This document shows positions 16,988 through 26,294 of a DNA stretch of 64,000 bases, one piece after another. Positions within the stretch are counted from its first letter, which is position 1, and each line of letters begins with the position of its first letter. The stretch comes from Pedobacter ginsengisoli (GTDB taxonomy: Bacteria > Bacteroidota > Bacteroidia > Sphingobacteriales > Sphingobacteriaceae), in assembly GCF_030244015.1 (NCBI RefSeq), contig NZ_JASSYX010000004.1, positions 124,001 to 188,000 of the forward strand. Direction: 5' to 3'. The position numbers and the translations under genes were made by a program. The notes below the pieces were generated by a model that was given only the letters and a program-made list of their open reading frames with translations, had not been told where the DNA came from and searched no databases.

Positions 16988-16993
16988 GACATT

Positions 16994-19900
16994 ATGAAAA
17001 TAACCGAAATCTCTATCAAGCGCCCCAGTCTCGTTATCGTGGTCTTTACTGTGCTAACATTGATGGGGCTACTGAGCTACTTTTCCCTGAGTTATGAGCT
17101 ATTGCCAAAATTCTCAAACAATGTAGTTTCAATATCAACAATATATCCCGGGGCCTCACCAAATGAGGTGGAAAATACCGTAACCAAGAAAATAGAGGAT
17201 GCGGTATCGTCCATGGAAAATATTAAAAAACTGAATGCAGTTTCTTATGAAAGTTTGTCTGTTGTGACAATCACTTTAAATGACCAGGCTGATATTGACC
17301 TTTCCTTAAATGACGCACAAAGAAAGGTGAACTTTATCCTCGCAGATCTGCCTACCGATGTTAAGCCACCTTCCCTGAATAAATTTTCTCTGGATGACCT
17401 TCCGGTAATCACTATGTCGGCATCTGCAAAAATGGATGATGCTACATTTTATGACCTGATCGATAAACGTATAGCCCCTATTTTGTCAAGGGTAACAGGT
17501 GTAGCTCAGGTAAACCTTGTCGGCGGCCAGGAACGTGAAATTGTAGTCGGACTTGATGCTGACAAGGTTCAGGGTTATGGTCTGTCAGTACCTCAAATCC
17601 AGCAGGCGATCCTGTCTTCAAACCTTGATTTCCCTACCGGAAGTGTGAAAACTGACAATTCTGACATATTGATCCGTTTATCAGGTAAGTACAAAACCGT
17701 TGATGAGCTGAGAAACCTGGTGGTGGCAACCAGCAATGCCGGAGCACAGATCAGGCTGACCGACGTCGCAGATGTTCAGGATGCCCAAAAGGAAGTAGAA
17801 AAGATTGCCCGGATTGACAGAAAAGGTGCAATTGCGATACAGATCGTTAAACAAACTGATGCCAATGCTGTTGAAGTGAGTAAGCTGATGCACAAAGCAA
17901 TTGAGACTTTACAGGCCGATTATAAGGCAAACGACCTGAAAATCAAAATTGTAAACGACAGTTCGATTTTCACACTGGAATCCGCGGATGCAGTAATCCA
18001 TGATTTGATTCTTGCAATCGTCCTGGTGGCTTTTGTTATGCTTTTCTTCCTGCACAGTATACGTAATGCCGCTATTGTAATGGTGTCCATTCCAGCCTCT
18101 CTGATTGCTACTTTTATCGGAATCAGCCTGTTTGGGTATACGTTAAATCTGATGTCTTTACTGGGGTTATCCCTTGTGGTAGGTATCCTTGTGGATGACG
18201 CCATTGTGGTACTTGAAAACATCTACAGGCACATGGAAATGGGGAAAAATCGTGCACGTGCTGCTTATGATGCTACCCGGGAGATTGGATTTACAGTTGT
18301 ATCAATCACTTTGGTGATCGTAGTAGTATTCTTCCCCATTACAATTAGTACAGGCCTGGTATCAAATATATTGCGTCAGTTCTGCGTAGTGGTAATCATC
18401 GCTACGCTGCTTTCCCTGGTCGCGTCATTTACTATCGTTCCGCTATTGTCTTCACGCTTTGGTAAACTTGAAAAGATTGAAGGAAAAAATATATTCGGGC
18501 GTTTTATTCTCTGGTTTGAAAAACAGCTCCATAAATTCACACTTTGGATCACCGGTATTCTGACCTGGACGCTACGCCATAAAGCAATTACCATCATTGG
18601 GGTATTCCTGCTGCTTTTGAGCTCATGCGGCCTGACCATTGGAGGTTTTATAGGTTTTGAATTCTTTCCTAAAAGTGATAAAGGAGAATTCCTTGTGCAA
18701 ATAGAGCTACCGAAAGATGCATCTATTGAAAAGACAAACCAGGTTACACAGCAAGCAGAGGATTTTCTTTCTAAAAAGAAAGAGATCACCCAGATGATTA
18801 CAACTGTGGGTCAGTCCAGTGGTGACTTTGGTGGAACCCAGGCTACGGCATACAAGTCCGAGATCAATGTAAAACTGGTGGACCGCAAAGACCGTAAGGA
18901 TGAATCGAGTATTTATGCGACGAAGGTAAGCCGCGAACTTTCAAAATATCTGGTAGGTGCAAAAGTAAAAACGGTTCCGATCAGTATCCTCGGTATTGCC
19001 GAAAATGCCCCTATTGATATGGTCATCATGGCTTCGGACCTGGACAGCGCGCTAAACTATGCTGAACAGGCCATGAAAGTATTACAAACAGTTGAAGGTT
19101 CCGCAGAGGTGAAGTTATCCGTAGAAAAAGGCAGCCCTGAGATCAATGTCCAGGTAGACCGTGATAAGATGGCCGCATTGGGACTGAGCCTGCAAACCGT
19201 AGGTACCACGATGCAAACTGCATTTAGTGGCAATACAGATGGTAAATTCCGTAAAGGGGAATATGAGTACGACATCAACATCCGTTATCAGGCGTTTAAC
19301 CGCAAAAACATTGACGATGTAAGGAATCTGATCTTTGTAAATGCTACCGGCCAGCAGGTTAAGTTGTCACAATTTGCAGATATTAAAGAAAGTGCCGGCC
19401 CAAGCCAGCTGGAAAGAAGAGATAAAAGTACCTCTGTTTCTGTAAAGGCCCAGTCAATAGGTAGAGCAACGGGTTCTGTAGTAGCTGACTTTCAGGCAAA
19501 ACTTGAAGCCCTGGAAAAGGATGGCAAGCTTAAAAGACCTGTCGGTGTTAGCTACGTATGGGCTGGTGATCAGGAAAATCAAAGCGAAGGGTTTGGCACA
19601 TTAGGTATTGCTTTACTTTCATCTGTTATCCTGGTATACCTGATCATGGTTGCGCTTTACGACAGCTTTATTTATCCGCTGGTCGTAATGTTCTCTATTC
19701 CGCTTTCGGTAATCGGATCTTTACTCGCTCTTGCATTAAATAATCAGTCGCTTGGTATTTTCACCATTTTAGGTTTGATTATGCTCATTGGTCTGGTAGC
19801 TAAAAATGCCATCATTCTGGTCGATTTCACAAACCAGATGAAAGCGGAAGGTAAAACAACACATGAAGCGCTGATACTTGCAAACCATGCACGTTTACGA

Positions 19901-20185
19901 CCGATCCTAATGACGACTATTGCCATGGTGATCGGAATGCTTCCTATTGCATTGGCCAGTGGTGCCGGTGCAGAGTGGAAAAACGGTCTGGCCTGGGTCA
20001 TCGTGGGCGGACTTACCAGCTCTCTGTTCCTGACCTTAATCGTTGTCCCGGTAATGTATCAGGCATTTGACAATATGTTACACTATTTTGGTCTTGACAA
20101 AAAAGGAAAATCAATGGAAGAGCTTATAGCTGAGCCATATAAACATAAAGATGTACATGAGTACGACATAGACCATACTCATTAA
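16994..20185 (+). CDS. HAE1-type RND efflux transporter
   Basis: A 1063-residue proton-driven inner-membrane pump of the AcrB/HAE1 type. It opens KITEISIKRPSLVIVVFTV, has the two large periplasmic loops, and in the fourth transmembrane helix shows GILVDDAIVVLENIYRHME with the paired Asp of the proton relay. The second half mirrors this with LIGLVAKNAIILVDF and HARLRPILMTTIAM. The C-terminus is unusually His/Asp-rich (KHKDVHEYDIDHTH), so a metal contact is possible, but the body is HAE1-like rather than CzcA-like. A strong terminator follows. Confidence 0.95.
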   Translation: MKITEISIKRPSLVIVVFTVLTLMGLLSYFSLSYELLPKFSNNVVSISTIYPGASPNEVENTVTKKIEDAVSSMENIKKLNAVSYESLSVVTITLNDQADIDLSLNDAQRKVNFILADLPTDVKPPSLNKFSLDDLPVITMSASAKMDDATFYDLIDKRIAPILSRVTGVAQVNLVGGQEREIVVGLDADKVQGYGLSVPQIQQAILSSNLDFPTGSVKTDNSDILIRLSGKYKTVDELRNLVVATSNAGAQIRLTDVADVQDAQKEVEKIARIDRKGAIAIQIVKQTDANAVEVSKLMHKAIETLQADYKANDLKIKIVNDSSIFTLESADAVIHDLILAIVLVAFVMLFFLHSIRNAAIVMVSIPASLIATFIGISLFGYTLNLMSLLGLSLVVGILVDDAIVVLENIYRHMEMGKNRARAAYDATREIGFTVVSITLVIVVVFFPITISTGLVSNILRQFCVVVIIATLLSLVASFTIVPLLSSRFGKLEKIEGKNIFGRFILWFEKQLHKFTLWITGILTWTLRHKAITIIGVFLLLLSSCGLTIGGFIGFEFFPKSDKGEFLVQIELPKDASIEKTNQVTQQAEDFLSKKKEITQMITTVGQSSGDFGGTQATAYKSEINVKLVDRKDRKDESSIYATKVSRELSKYLVGAKVKTVPISILGIAENAPIDMVIMASDLDSALNYAEQAMKVLQTVEGSAEVKLSVEKGSPEINVQVDRDKMAALGLSLQTVGTTMQTAFSGNTDGKFRKGEYEYDINIRYQAFNRKNIDDVRNLIFVNATGQQVKLSQFADIKESAGPSQLERRDKSTSVSVKAQSIGRATGSVVADFQAKLEALEKDGKLKRPVGVSYVWAGDQENQSEGFGTLGIALLSSVILVYLIMVALYDSFIYPLVVMFSIPLSVIGSLLALALNNQSLGIFTILGLIMLIGLVAKNAIILVDFTNQMKAEGKTTHEALILANHARLRPILMTTIAMVIGMLPIALASGAGAEWKNGLAWVIVGGLTSSLFLTLIVVPVMYQAFDNMLHYFGLDKKGKSMEELIAEPYKHKDVHEYDIDHTH

Positions 20186-20204
20186 CATTCATGAACTGAT
20201 GTAT

Positions 20205-20238
20205 AAAAGAGGGACCCTAAAAAGTCCCTCTTTTTTTT
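20205..20238 (+). terminator. Rho-independent terminator of the first efflux operon
   Basis: AAAAGAGGGAC (20205-20215) pairs with GTCCCTCTTTT (20224-20234) over an 8-base loop, and the run extends to eight T (20231-20238). It lies 20 bases after the RND pump stop. Confidence 0.92.
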
Positions 20239-20281
20239 ATTGTCCAAACAATTATAATTACTTTGCTGTATTATTTGCGTC

Positions 20282-21103
20282 ATGCTGAGATACATCACTT
20301 TAATTATCTTGTTTTACAGTTTTTCATTGCGCTCAAAAGCCCAGCACCCTCCGGTGTTTGAAGGAATGATAACAGATACTGCTTTTGTAAAGTTAAATGA
20401 TCTTGATATTAACCTCGTCAAATATAGCTATGGCAAACCTAAGATCAGCTTTTTAGTGATTCATGATGATGAAGACACTGGAGTTAAGGCAGCATTTGAA
20501 TACATCAGGTTTAGCGGTGGCTCCATAATTGATTGTCAGTACGGAGGCACCAGAAATTATAAGTTCCGGCACAAGGGGATAGATTTTCAAACAGACCCTA
20601 ACAGCATCTACTCCTATGGGGGGAGGGTAATGGGTTTGGATAAATATGACAACACAGACAACGACGATGTGATCAGACAATTGGAAGATGCCTCTAAAAT
20701 GATCCTTAATTATTACAATGCCAAAAAGCTGGGCTATATGTTTACCCTGCACAATAATGCCGATGGAGGATTTGGAATATCTTCTTATCTGAAAGGCTAT
20801 GAGCTTGAAGAGACCGCCGATTCTGTACACATTAACTTTGAGGCAGATTCAGACGACCTGATCCTGGTTACTGACCTTGCTCTTTTCAATAATTTTAAGA
20901 AAAAGAATGTAAATGTGATCCTGCAATCTGACAGAGGTCCTGATGATGGCTCGCTTTCTGTATATGCGATGGAAAATAAGATCCCCTATATCAATGTAGA
21001 AGTGCAACATGGACATCAGTATGAACATTTGCAGCTCATCGAGATCGCTATTAAGGTCTTGTACGAGACTTATTCGAATTTAGCAAAGAAGGCGACAGAA
21101 TGA
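20282..21103 (+). CDS. Secreted M14-like (HxxE..H..E) putative zinc hydrolase
   Basis: An uncharacterised exported protein of 273 residues with an N-terminal signal peptide ending RSKAQ. The pattern fits a zinc carboxypeptidase/AstE-like fold: HDDE at 61-64 (HxxE), FTLHNNADGG with His157 as third ligand, and YINVEVQHGH with Glu240 as possible catalytic acid. DFQTDPNSIYSYGG (about 101-114) recalls the substrate-binding loop of relatives that read F-DPNR-; here Asn-Ser replaces Asn-Arg. I infer a periplasmic peptidase or amidase, perhaps acting on cell-wall peptides. It stands alone, between the efflux operon and convergent lpd. Confidence 0.6.
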   Translation: MLRYITLIILFYSFSLRSKAQHPPVFEGMITDTAFVKLNDLDINLVKYSYGKPKISFLVIHDDEDTGVKAAFEYIRFSGGSIIDCQYGGTRNYKFRHKGIDFQTDPNSIYSYGGRVMGLDKYDNTDNDDVIRQLEDASKMILNYYNAKKLGYMFTLHNNADGGFGISSYLKGYELEETADSVHINFEADSDDLILVTDLALFNNFKKKNVNVILQSDRGPDDGSLSVYAMENKIPYINVEVQHGHQYEHLQLIEIAIKVLYETYSNLAKKATE

Positions 21104-21120
21104 TCTGCCGCCTTCTTTGC
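21083..21120. terminator. Bidirectional terminator hairpin between converging genes
   Basis: GCAAAGAAGGCG (21083-21094) and CGCCTTCTTTGC (21109-21120) form a perfect 12-bp stem with a 14-base loop. The stop codon of the upstream gene (TGA, 21101-21103) lies in the loop and lpd ends three bases beyond the stem. There is no long T run, so efficiency is uncertain. Confidence 0.7.
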
Positions 21121-21122
21121 TG

Positions 21123-22529
21123 CTAAATGTGTATAGGCCTGTTGTCAGTTGCCGCCATCGCAGCTTCTTTAAACGCTTCCGTATAAGTCGGGTGAGCATG
21201 ACAGATACGGGCAATATCCTCAGCAGACGCCCTGAATTCCATTGCAACTACAGCTTCTGCGATCATATCCGCTGCACGCGGACCAATCATATGCACACCC
21301 AGGATTTCATCTGTTTTGGCATCAGCAAGTACTTTGATAAATCCGTCAGTATCCATACTGGCTTTCGCCCTGCCACTCGCCTTGAAAGGAAATGAGCCTG
21401 ACTTATATTGTACTCCTTTTTCTTTTAATTGCTCTTCTGTCTGGCCAACTGACGCAACCTCCGGCCAGGTATAAACTACACCGGGGATCAGATTATAGTT
21501 GATGTGGGGCTTCTGTCCCGCAATTCGTTCTGCAACATATACACCTTCATCTTCTGCTTTATGGGCAAGCATAGCGCCTTTGATCACGTCACCTATAGCA
21601 TAGACTCCTGGAACGGCAGTCTCCAAGTGCTCATTAACAGGGATCTTGTTTCCTCTTTCCTCGGTTTTGATACCAATGTTTTCCAACCCCAGACCAGTGG
21701 TATAAGCTGTACGGCCAACGGCCACGATGCAGTAATCAGCATCAAATGTCACCTTCTCGCCTTTTGAATTGTCAGCGGTAACGGTAACCTTCTTGCCTTT
21801 CACACTTGCCCCGGTCACTTTATGCCCCGTAAAGAACTCCATGCCCAGAGATTTTTTCAGTACACGCTGAAGCTCTTTTCCCAGGCCTCCGTCCATGGTT
21901 GCGATAATCGAGGGCAGGAACTCAATTACAGATACCTTAGTCCCTAAACGGGCGTATACCGATCCCAGCTCGAGTCCAATCACGCCACCTCCAATCACGA
22001 CCATTTGCTTTGGCACCTCCGTGATGTTGAGGGCTTCAGTAGAAGTAATGATCCGTTTTTTATCTATAGGTAAAAAAGGCAGTGCAGTCGGCTTGGATCC
22101 GGAGGCTATAATGACATTTTTTGCCGTTATGGTTTCAGTTTTACCGTCATCTTTGGTGATCTTGATGGTATTCTTGTCCGTAAACGATCCTACTCCCTCA
22201 AAAGCATCAATTTTATTTTTCTTAAATAAATATTGTATACCAGCAGTATTCTGTGCCACCACATCATTTTTGCGCGCAATCATCTGGGGCATGTTTACCT
22301 TCAGGTCTTTGACATCGATACCATGTGTTCCAAAGCTGTGTGCTGCATTGTAATAATGTTCAGAAGAGTCTAATAATGCTTTTGAAGGAATGCATCCGAC
22401 GTTCAAACAGGTTCCCCCGAATGTTTTATATTTTTCTATAACCGCCGTCTTCAAACCTAACTGAGCACATCTTATTGCTCCTACATAACCGCCCGGACCC
22501 GAGCCAATTACAACTACATCGTATTGCAT
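21123..22529 (-). CDS. lpdA: Dihydrolipoyl dehydrogenase (E3)
   Basis: The FAD flavoenzyme reoxidises dihydrolipoamide in 2-oxo acid dehydrogenase complexes, here most likely with OdhA/OdhB encoded 4 kb away. The 468-residue protein has an FAD-binding GSGPGGY (9-15), the redox disulfide in GGTCLNVGCIPSK (Cys41, Cys46), the NAD-binding GGGVIGLELGSVYARLG, and the C-terminal HAHPTYTEAFKEAA with the His-Glu base pair. It is monocistronic and separated from odhBA by two plus-strand genes. Confidence 0.96.
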   Translation of the reverse strand: MQYDVVVIGSGPGGYVGAIRCAQLGLKTAVIEKYKTFGGTCLNVGCIPSKALLDSSEHYYNAAHSFGTHGIDVKDLKVNMPQMIARKNDVVAQNTAGIQYLFKKNKIDAFEGVGSFTDKNTIKITKDDGKTETITAKNVIIASGSKPTALPFLPIDKKRIITSTEALNITEVPKQMVVIGGGVIGLELGSVYARLGTKVSVIEFLPSIIATMDGGLGKELQRVLKKSLGMEFFTGHKVTGASVKGKKVTVTADNSKGEKVTFDADYCIVAVGRTAYTTGLGLENIGIKTEERGNKIPVNEHLETAVPGVYAIGDVIKGAMLAHKAEDEGVYVAERIAGQKPHINYNLIPGVVYTWPEVASVGQTEEQLKEKGVQYKSGSFPFKASGRAKASMDTDGFIKVLADAKTDEILGVHMIGPRAADMIAEAVVAMEFRASAEDIARICHAHPTYTEAFKEAAMAATDNRPIHI

Positions 22530-22685
22530 ATTAAGGAATTTTTTTACGGCACTAAGTTAATAAAACCTATGTTGAAATACTTAGCTAATTAAAAAGATTG
22601 TAATTTCTTTGACCATTTCAATGCCATTTTTAACACTAGACATTTGCATTTGCTATATTTAAACTTTAAATCTTATTATTTACTC

Positions 22686-24563
22686 ATGGCCCCTTTAAAA
22701 CTTCGCTGGTTCACTGTTTTTTTTATTTTTTTTGCAGCTCCAGCTCTCGCCCAGACCACTGATTCTGCTTATGTGCTCGAAAATTACACTAAATTAGAGA
22801 AGCAGATTACGATGAGGGATGGTATTAAGTTGTTTACTTCAATTTACATCCCAAAAGATCAGTCAAAAAAATATCCTTTTCTAATCAACAGGACGCCTTA
22901 CACGGTAGCCCCTTATGGTGCGGACAAATTCAAAACAAGTCTGGGCAATTTCCCGGCAATGATGCGGGAGGGGTTCATTTTTGTATATCAGGACGTCAGA
23001 GGGAAATGGATGAGCGAAGGCACTTTCGATGACATCAGGCCACAGGTTACCAGCAAGAAAAGTAAAAAGGATATTGATGAGAGCACCGATACCTATGATA
23101 CCATCGACTGGCTGGTCAAAAACATAAAGAACAACAATGGTAAAGCAGGGATATGGGGCATCTCTTATCCTGGTTTCTACTCCACCACCTCATTGCCGGG
23201 CGCCCACCCTGCCTTAAAAGCAGTTTCACCTCAGGCGCCTGTTACAGACTGGTTCAGGGGTGATGACTTTCACCACAACGGGGCACTGTTCCTGATGGAT
23301 GCTTTTGGTTTCATGAGTACGTTTGGAGTACCAAGGCTTAAACCGATCACTCCAGACAAAGGGCCCAAAAATTTCCAGTTTCCAATTGCAGACAACTACC
23401 GCTTTTACCTCGAATCCGGTTCTGTTAAAAACTTGAAAGATAAATATTTTGCAGACAGCATTAAATTCTGGAATGACCTTTTTGCACATCCTAATCTGGA
23501 CACCTTTTGGCAGGCGAGAGACATCCGGCAGCACCTGACCAACGTAAAACCTGCCGTTATGGTTGTAGGAGGTTTTTTTGATGCGGAAGATGTGTATGGA
23601 ACTTTTGCCACCTATAAAAGTATAGAAAAACAAAATCCCAATGCCAATAACATCCTCGTAATGGGGCCGTGGTTCCATGGCGGATGGGTGCGCAGCGCCG
23701 GGAGCAGTTTTGGCGATATAGTGTTTGGACAGCCAACCAGCATTGATTACCAGAAAAATTTTGAACTCCCTTTCTTCAAATATTACCTCAAAGGTGAAGG
23801 AGATTTTAAACCCGCTGAAGCGAATATATTTGTGACAGGAAGCAATGAATGGAAAGGATTTGATGCCTGGCCGCCGAAAGAAACAGAAACAAAGACGCTT
23901 TATTTGCAGCCAAACGGAAAGCTCGGTTTTGAAAAAGTGGGCAGGACAGACAGCTGGGATGAATATATAAGTGACCCAAATCAGCCGGTGCCTTATCAGG
24001 ATGGCGTACAGGCTAAAAGAACGCGTGAATACATGATAGATGATCAGCGCTTTGCGGCCCGTCGTCCCGACGTTAAAGTATACCAGACGGAAGCGCTAAC
24101 GGAAGACATTACACTGGCAGGCCCGCTTATGGCCAATCTAGTAGTATCAACGACAGGATCAGACGCTGATTATGTCGTTAAGCTTATTGATGTCTATCCT
24201 GAAGATGCTGCAGATCCAGCCCCGAATCCTAAAAATATCATCATGGGTGGCTATCAAATGCTGGTCAGGGGGGAGATTATGCGTGGCAAATACCGCAATA
24301 GCTTTGAGAAACCGGAAGCGATTGTACCAGGAGCAATTACTAAGATAAATTATACATTGCCCGATGTCGCCCATACCTTTAAAAAAGGTCATCGCATCAT
24401 GGTACAGGTCCAAAATTCCTGGTTCCCGCTGGCAGACAGAAACCCTCAAAAATTCATGGACATCTACCAGGCGGAACCGGTCGATTTTCAAAAAGCAACA
24501 CATCGCATCTTTCATGACGTACACAATTCTTCCGCATTAACCATCACTATATTAAAACCATAG
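22686..24563 (+). CDS. Secreted CocE/NonD-family (X-Pro dipeptidyl-peptidase-like) hydrolase
   Basis: A serine hydrolase of about 625 residues. I start at the ATG at 22686, which gives MAPLKLRWFTVFFIFFAAPALAQ as a clean signal peptide; the frame is open further upstream but only from TTG. The alpha/beta hydrolase domain shows YQDVRGKW, nucleophile Ser in GIWGISYPGFY, acid Asp in VGGFFDAEDVYG and His in MGPWFHGGW. The C-terminal beta-sandwich (about 430-625) carries AGPLMANLVVSTTGSDADYVVKLIDVYP, typical of the X-Pro dipeptidyl-peptidase C domain. Likely activity is on peptide or acyl esters/amides such as glutaryl-type substrates. The M1 peptidase gene begins one base after its stop, so they form an operon. 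Confidence 0.92.
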   Translation: MAPLKLRWFTVFFIFFAAPALAQTTDSAYVLENYTKLEKQITMRDGIKLFTSIYIPKDQSKKYPFLINRTPYTVAPYGADKFKTSLGNFPAMMREGFIFVYQDVRGKWMSEGTFDDIRPQVTSKKSKKDIDESTDTYDTIDWLVKNIKNNNGKAGIWGISYPGFYSTTSLPGAHPALKAVSPQAPVTDWFRGDDFHHNGALFLMDAFGFMSTFGVPRLKPITPDKGPKNFQFPIADNYRFYLESGSVKNLKDKYFADSIKFWNDLFAHPNLDTFWQARDIRQHLTNVKPAVMVVGGFFDAEDVYGTFATYKSIEKQNPNANNILVMGPWFHGGWVRSAGSSFGDIVFGQPTSIDYQKNFELPFFKYYLKGEGDFKPAEANIFVTGSNEWKGFDAWPPKETETKTLYLQPNGKLGFEKVGRTDSWDEYISDPNQPVPYQDGVQAKRTREYMIDDQRFAARRPDVKVYQTEALTEDITLAGPLMANLVVSTTGSDADYVVKLIDVYPEDAADPAPNPKNIIMGGYQMLVRGEIMRGKYRNSFEKPEAIVPGAITKINYTLPDVAHTFKKGHRIMVQVQNSWFPLADRNPQKFMDIYQAEPVDFQKATHRIFHDVHNSSALTITILKP

Positions 24564-24564
24564 C

Positions 24565-26223
24565 ATGAGAAAGCTCCTGCTCCTAACTGTTCTCTTTTTC
24601 TGCCTGTTTGTTCAGTCCAGAGCTCAGTTGATCAGCGAAAAAAACAGTTATACGAAGGCGGATACGCTAAGGGGCATGCTCACACCCCTGCGGACCTGTT
24701 ACAACATCGACTATTACCATTTAGATGTTAAAATAGATATCGGGCATAAGTTCATCAGCGGCAGCAATGAATTTGTGTTTACTGCTGCGCAGAACTTCCG
24801 CAAACTTCAATTCGATTTGTTCAGCAATATGAAAGTAGAGAAGGTCATATACGACGGGCGCGAATTGCTTTTTGAAAGGACATTTAATGCGGTATTGGTG
24901 ACATTTCCCAAAGAAATCAAAAAGGGGGCTAAGGAACGTTTCACTGTATTTTACTCAGGCTATCCGGTTGTGGCTGTAAACCCGCCATGGGACGGAGGAT
25001 TTATCTTTACAAAAGATACATCTGGCAACCCATGGGTATCAGTGGCATGCCAGGGCCTGGGGGCGAGTGCCTGGTGGCCTACCAAGGACCACCAGAGTGA
25101 CGAGGTTGATAGCTTGCTGATTAGCGTAACTGCACCCAAAGACCTGCAGACTATCGCCAACGGACGCCTTCGCAGCATCGTTCAAAAGCCCAGTGGCGAT
25201 ACCCAGTACAACTGGTTTGTTTCCAGTCCTATCAACAATTATAATGTGAGTCTGTATATTGGCAAATATGCACACTGGACTGATCATTATAAAGGTGAAA
25301 ATGGTAGCCTTTCTTTAGACTTTTGGTCGTTAAAAGAGGACAGCACAAAAGCCCGCCCCCATTGGGACGCGGATGTAAAACCGATGCTCAAATCCTTTGA
25401 ACATTGGTTTGGCCCTTACCCATTTTACAAAGACGGATACAAACTTGTACAGGCACCCCACTTGGGAATGGAACATCAGAGCGCAGTGGCATACGGTAAT
25501 AAATTTAAAATGGGATACCTCGGCGGAGATCTCTCAGAAACTGGATGGGGACTGAAATTCGATTTTATAACCATTCACGAAAGTGGCCATGAATGGTTTG
25601 GAAACAACATCACCACTAAAGATATCGCAGACATGTGGGTGCATGAAGGCTTTACAAATTACTCAGAAACTTTATTTACAGAATCTCAATATGGTAAAAC
25701 TGCAGGCTCGGAATACGTCATTGGCGTTAGGAAAAAGATCGTGAATGACATTCCTGTAATTGGCCCATACAATGTGAACAGAGAGGGCTCCGGGGACATG
25801 TATTACAAAGGAGCCAATTTAATACATACCATCAGGCAGCTTATGGCTAATGATGAGAAATTCCGGATGCTCCTGCGTGGACTCAATAAGACTTTTTACC
25901 ACAAAACGGTTACCACAAAGGAAATTGAAGCTTATATAGCAAAACAATCGGGCATTAAACTCGACAAGATCTTCGACCAGTACCTGCGTCATACACAGAT
26001 TCCTGTACTTGAATATAAAATAGCCAATGGTCAGTTGAGCTACAGATGGACTGAAGTAGTAAAAGACTTCAACATGCCCCTGAAAGTAACCTTGAAAAAA
26101 GACGTTTATGCGTGGATCAGACCCTCAACAAACTGGAAAAAGATGGCCGTGAACAAGGAACTTGCCAATGAAAATTTTAAGGCAGATCCTAATTTTTACA
26201 TTCTGACAAGAAGGGTCAATTAA
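24565..26223 (+). CDS. Secreted M1-family zinc aminopeptidase
   Basis: A 552-residue gluzincin peptidase exported by an N-terminal signal (LLLLTVLFFCLFVQSRAQ). The zinc site is HESGH (338-342) with Glu361 in MWVHEGFTNYSE. The exopeptidase motif, normally GxMEN, reads GMEHQ (301-305), a variant seen in the M1 branch with shorter sequences. The C-terminal ERAP1-like domain is absent and the protein ends in a short helical region. Start is one base after the CocE-like stop, so both are translated from one mRNA and probably work together on extracytoplasmic peptides. Confidence 0.93.
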   Translation: MRKLLLLTVLFFCLFVQSRAQLISEKNSYTKADTLRGMLTPLRTCYNIDYYHLDVKIDIGHKFISGSNEFVFTAAQNFRKLQFDLFSNMKVEKVIYDGRELLFERTFNAVLVTFPKEIKKGAKERFTVFYSGYPVVAVNPPWDGGFIFTKDTSGNPWVSVACQGLGASAWWPTKDHQSDEVDSLLISVTAPKDLQTIANGRLRSIVQKPSGDTQYNWFVSSPINNYNVSLYIGKYAHWTDHYKGENGSLSLDFWSLKEDSTKARPHWDADVKPMLKSFEHWFGPYPFYKDGYKLVQAPHLGMEHQSAVAYGNKFKMGYLGGDLSETGWGLKFDFITIHESGHEWFGNNITTKDIADMWVHEGFTNYSETLFTESQYGKTAGSEYVIGVRKKIVNDIPVIGPYNVNREGSGDMYYKGANLIHTIRQLMANDEKFRMLLRGLNKTFYHKTVTTKEIEAYIAKQSGIKLDKIFDQYLRHTQIPVLEYKIANGQLSYRWTEVVKDFNMPLKVTLKKDVYAWIRPSTNWKKMAVNKELANENFKADPNFYILTRRVN

Positions 26224-26235
26224 ATAGATCATCAA

Positions 26236-26277
26236 ATAAAAAAAGGACGCTCTACCTAAAAAGCGTCCTCTTTTTTT
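26236..26277. terminator. Terminator between the M1 peptidase and odhB
   Basis: AGGACGCT (26244-26251) pairs with AGCGTCCT (26262-26269). A-rich sequence precedes and seven T follow (26271-26277), so it can serve both converging transcripts. Confidence 0.85.
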
Positions 26278-26294
26278 ATTCCTCTGCAGGCTAT

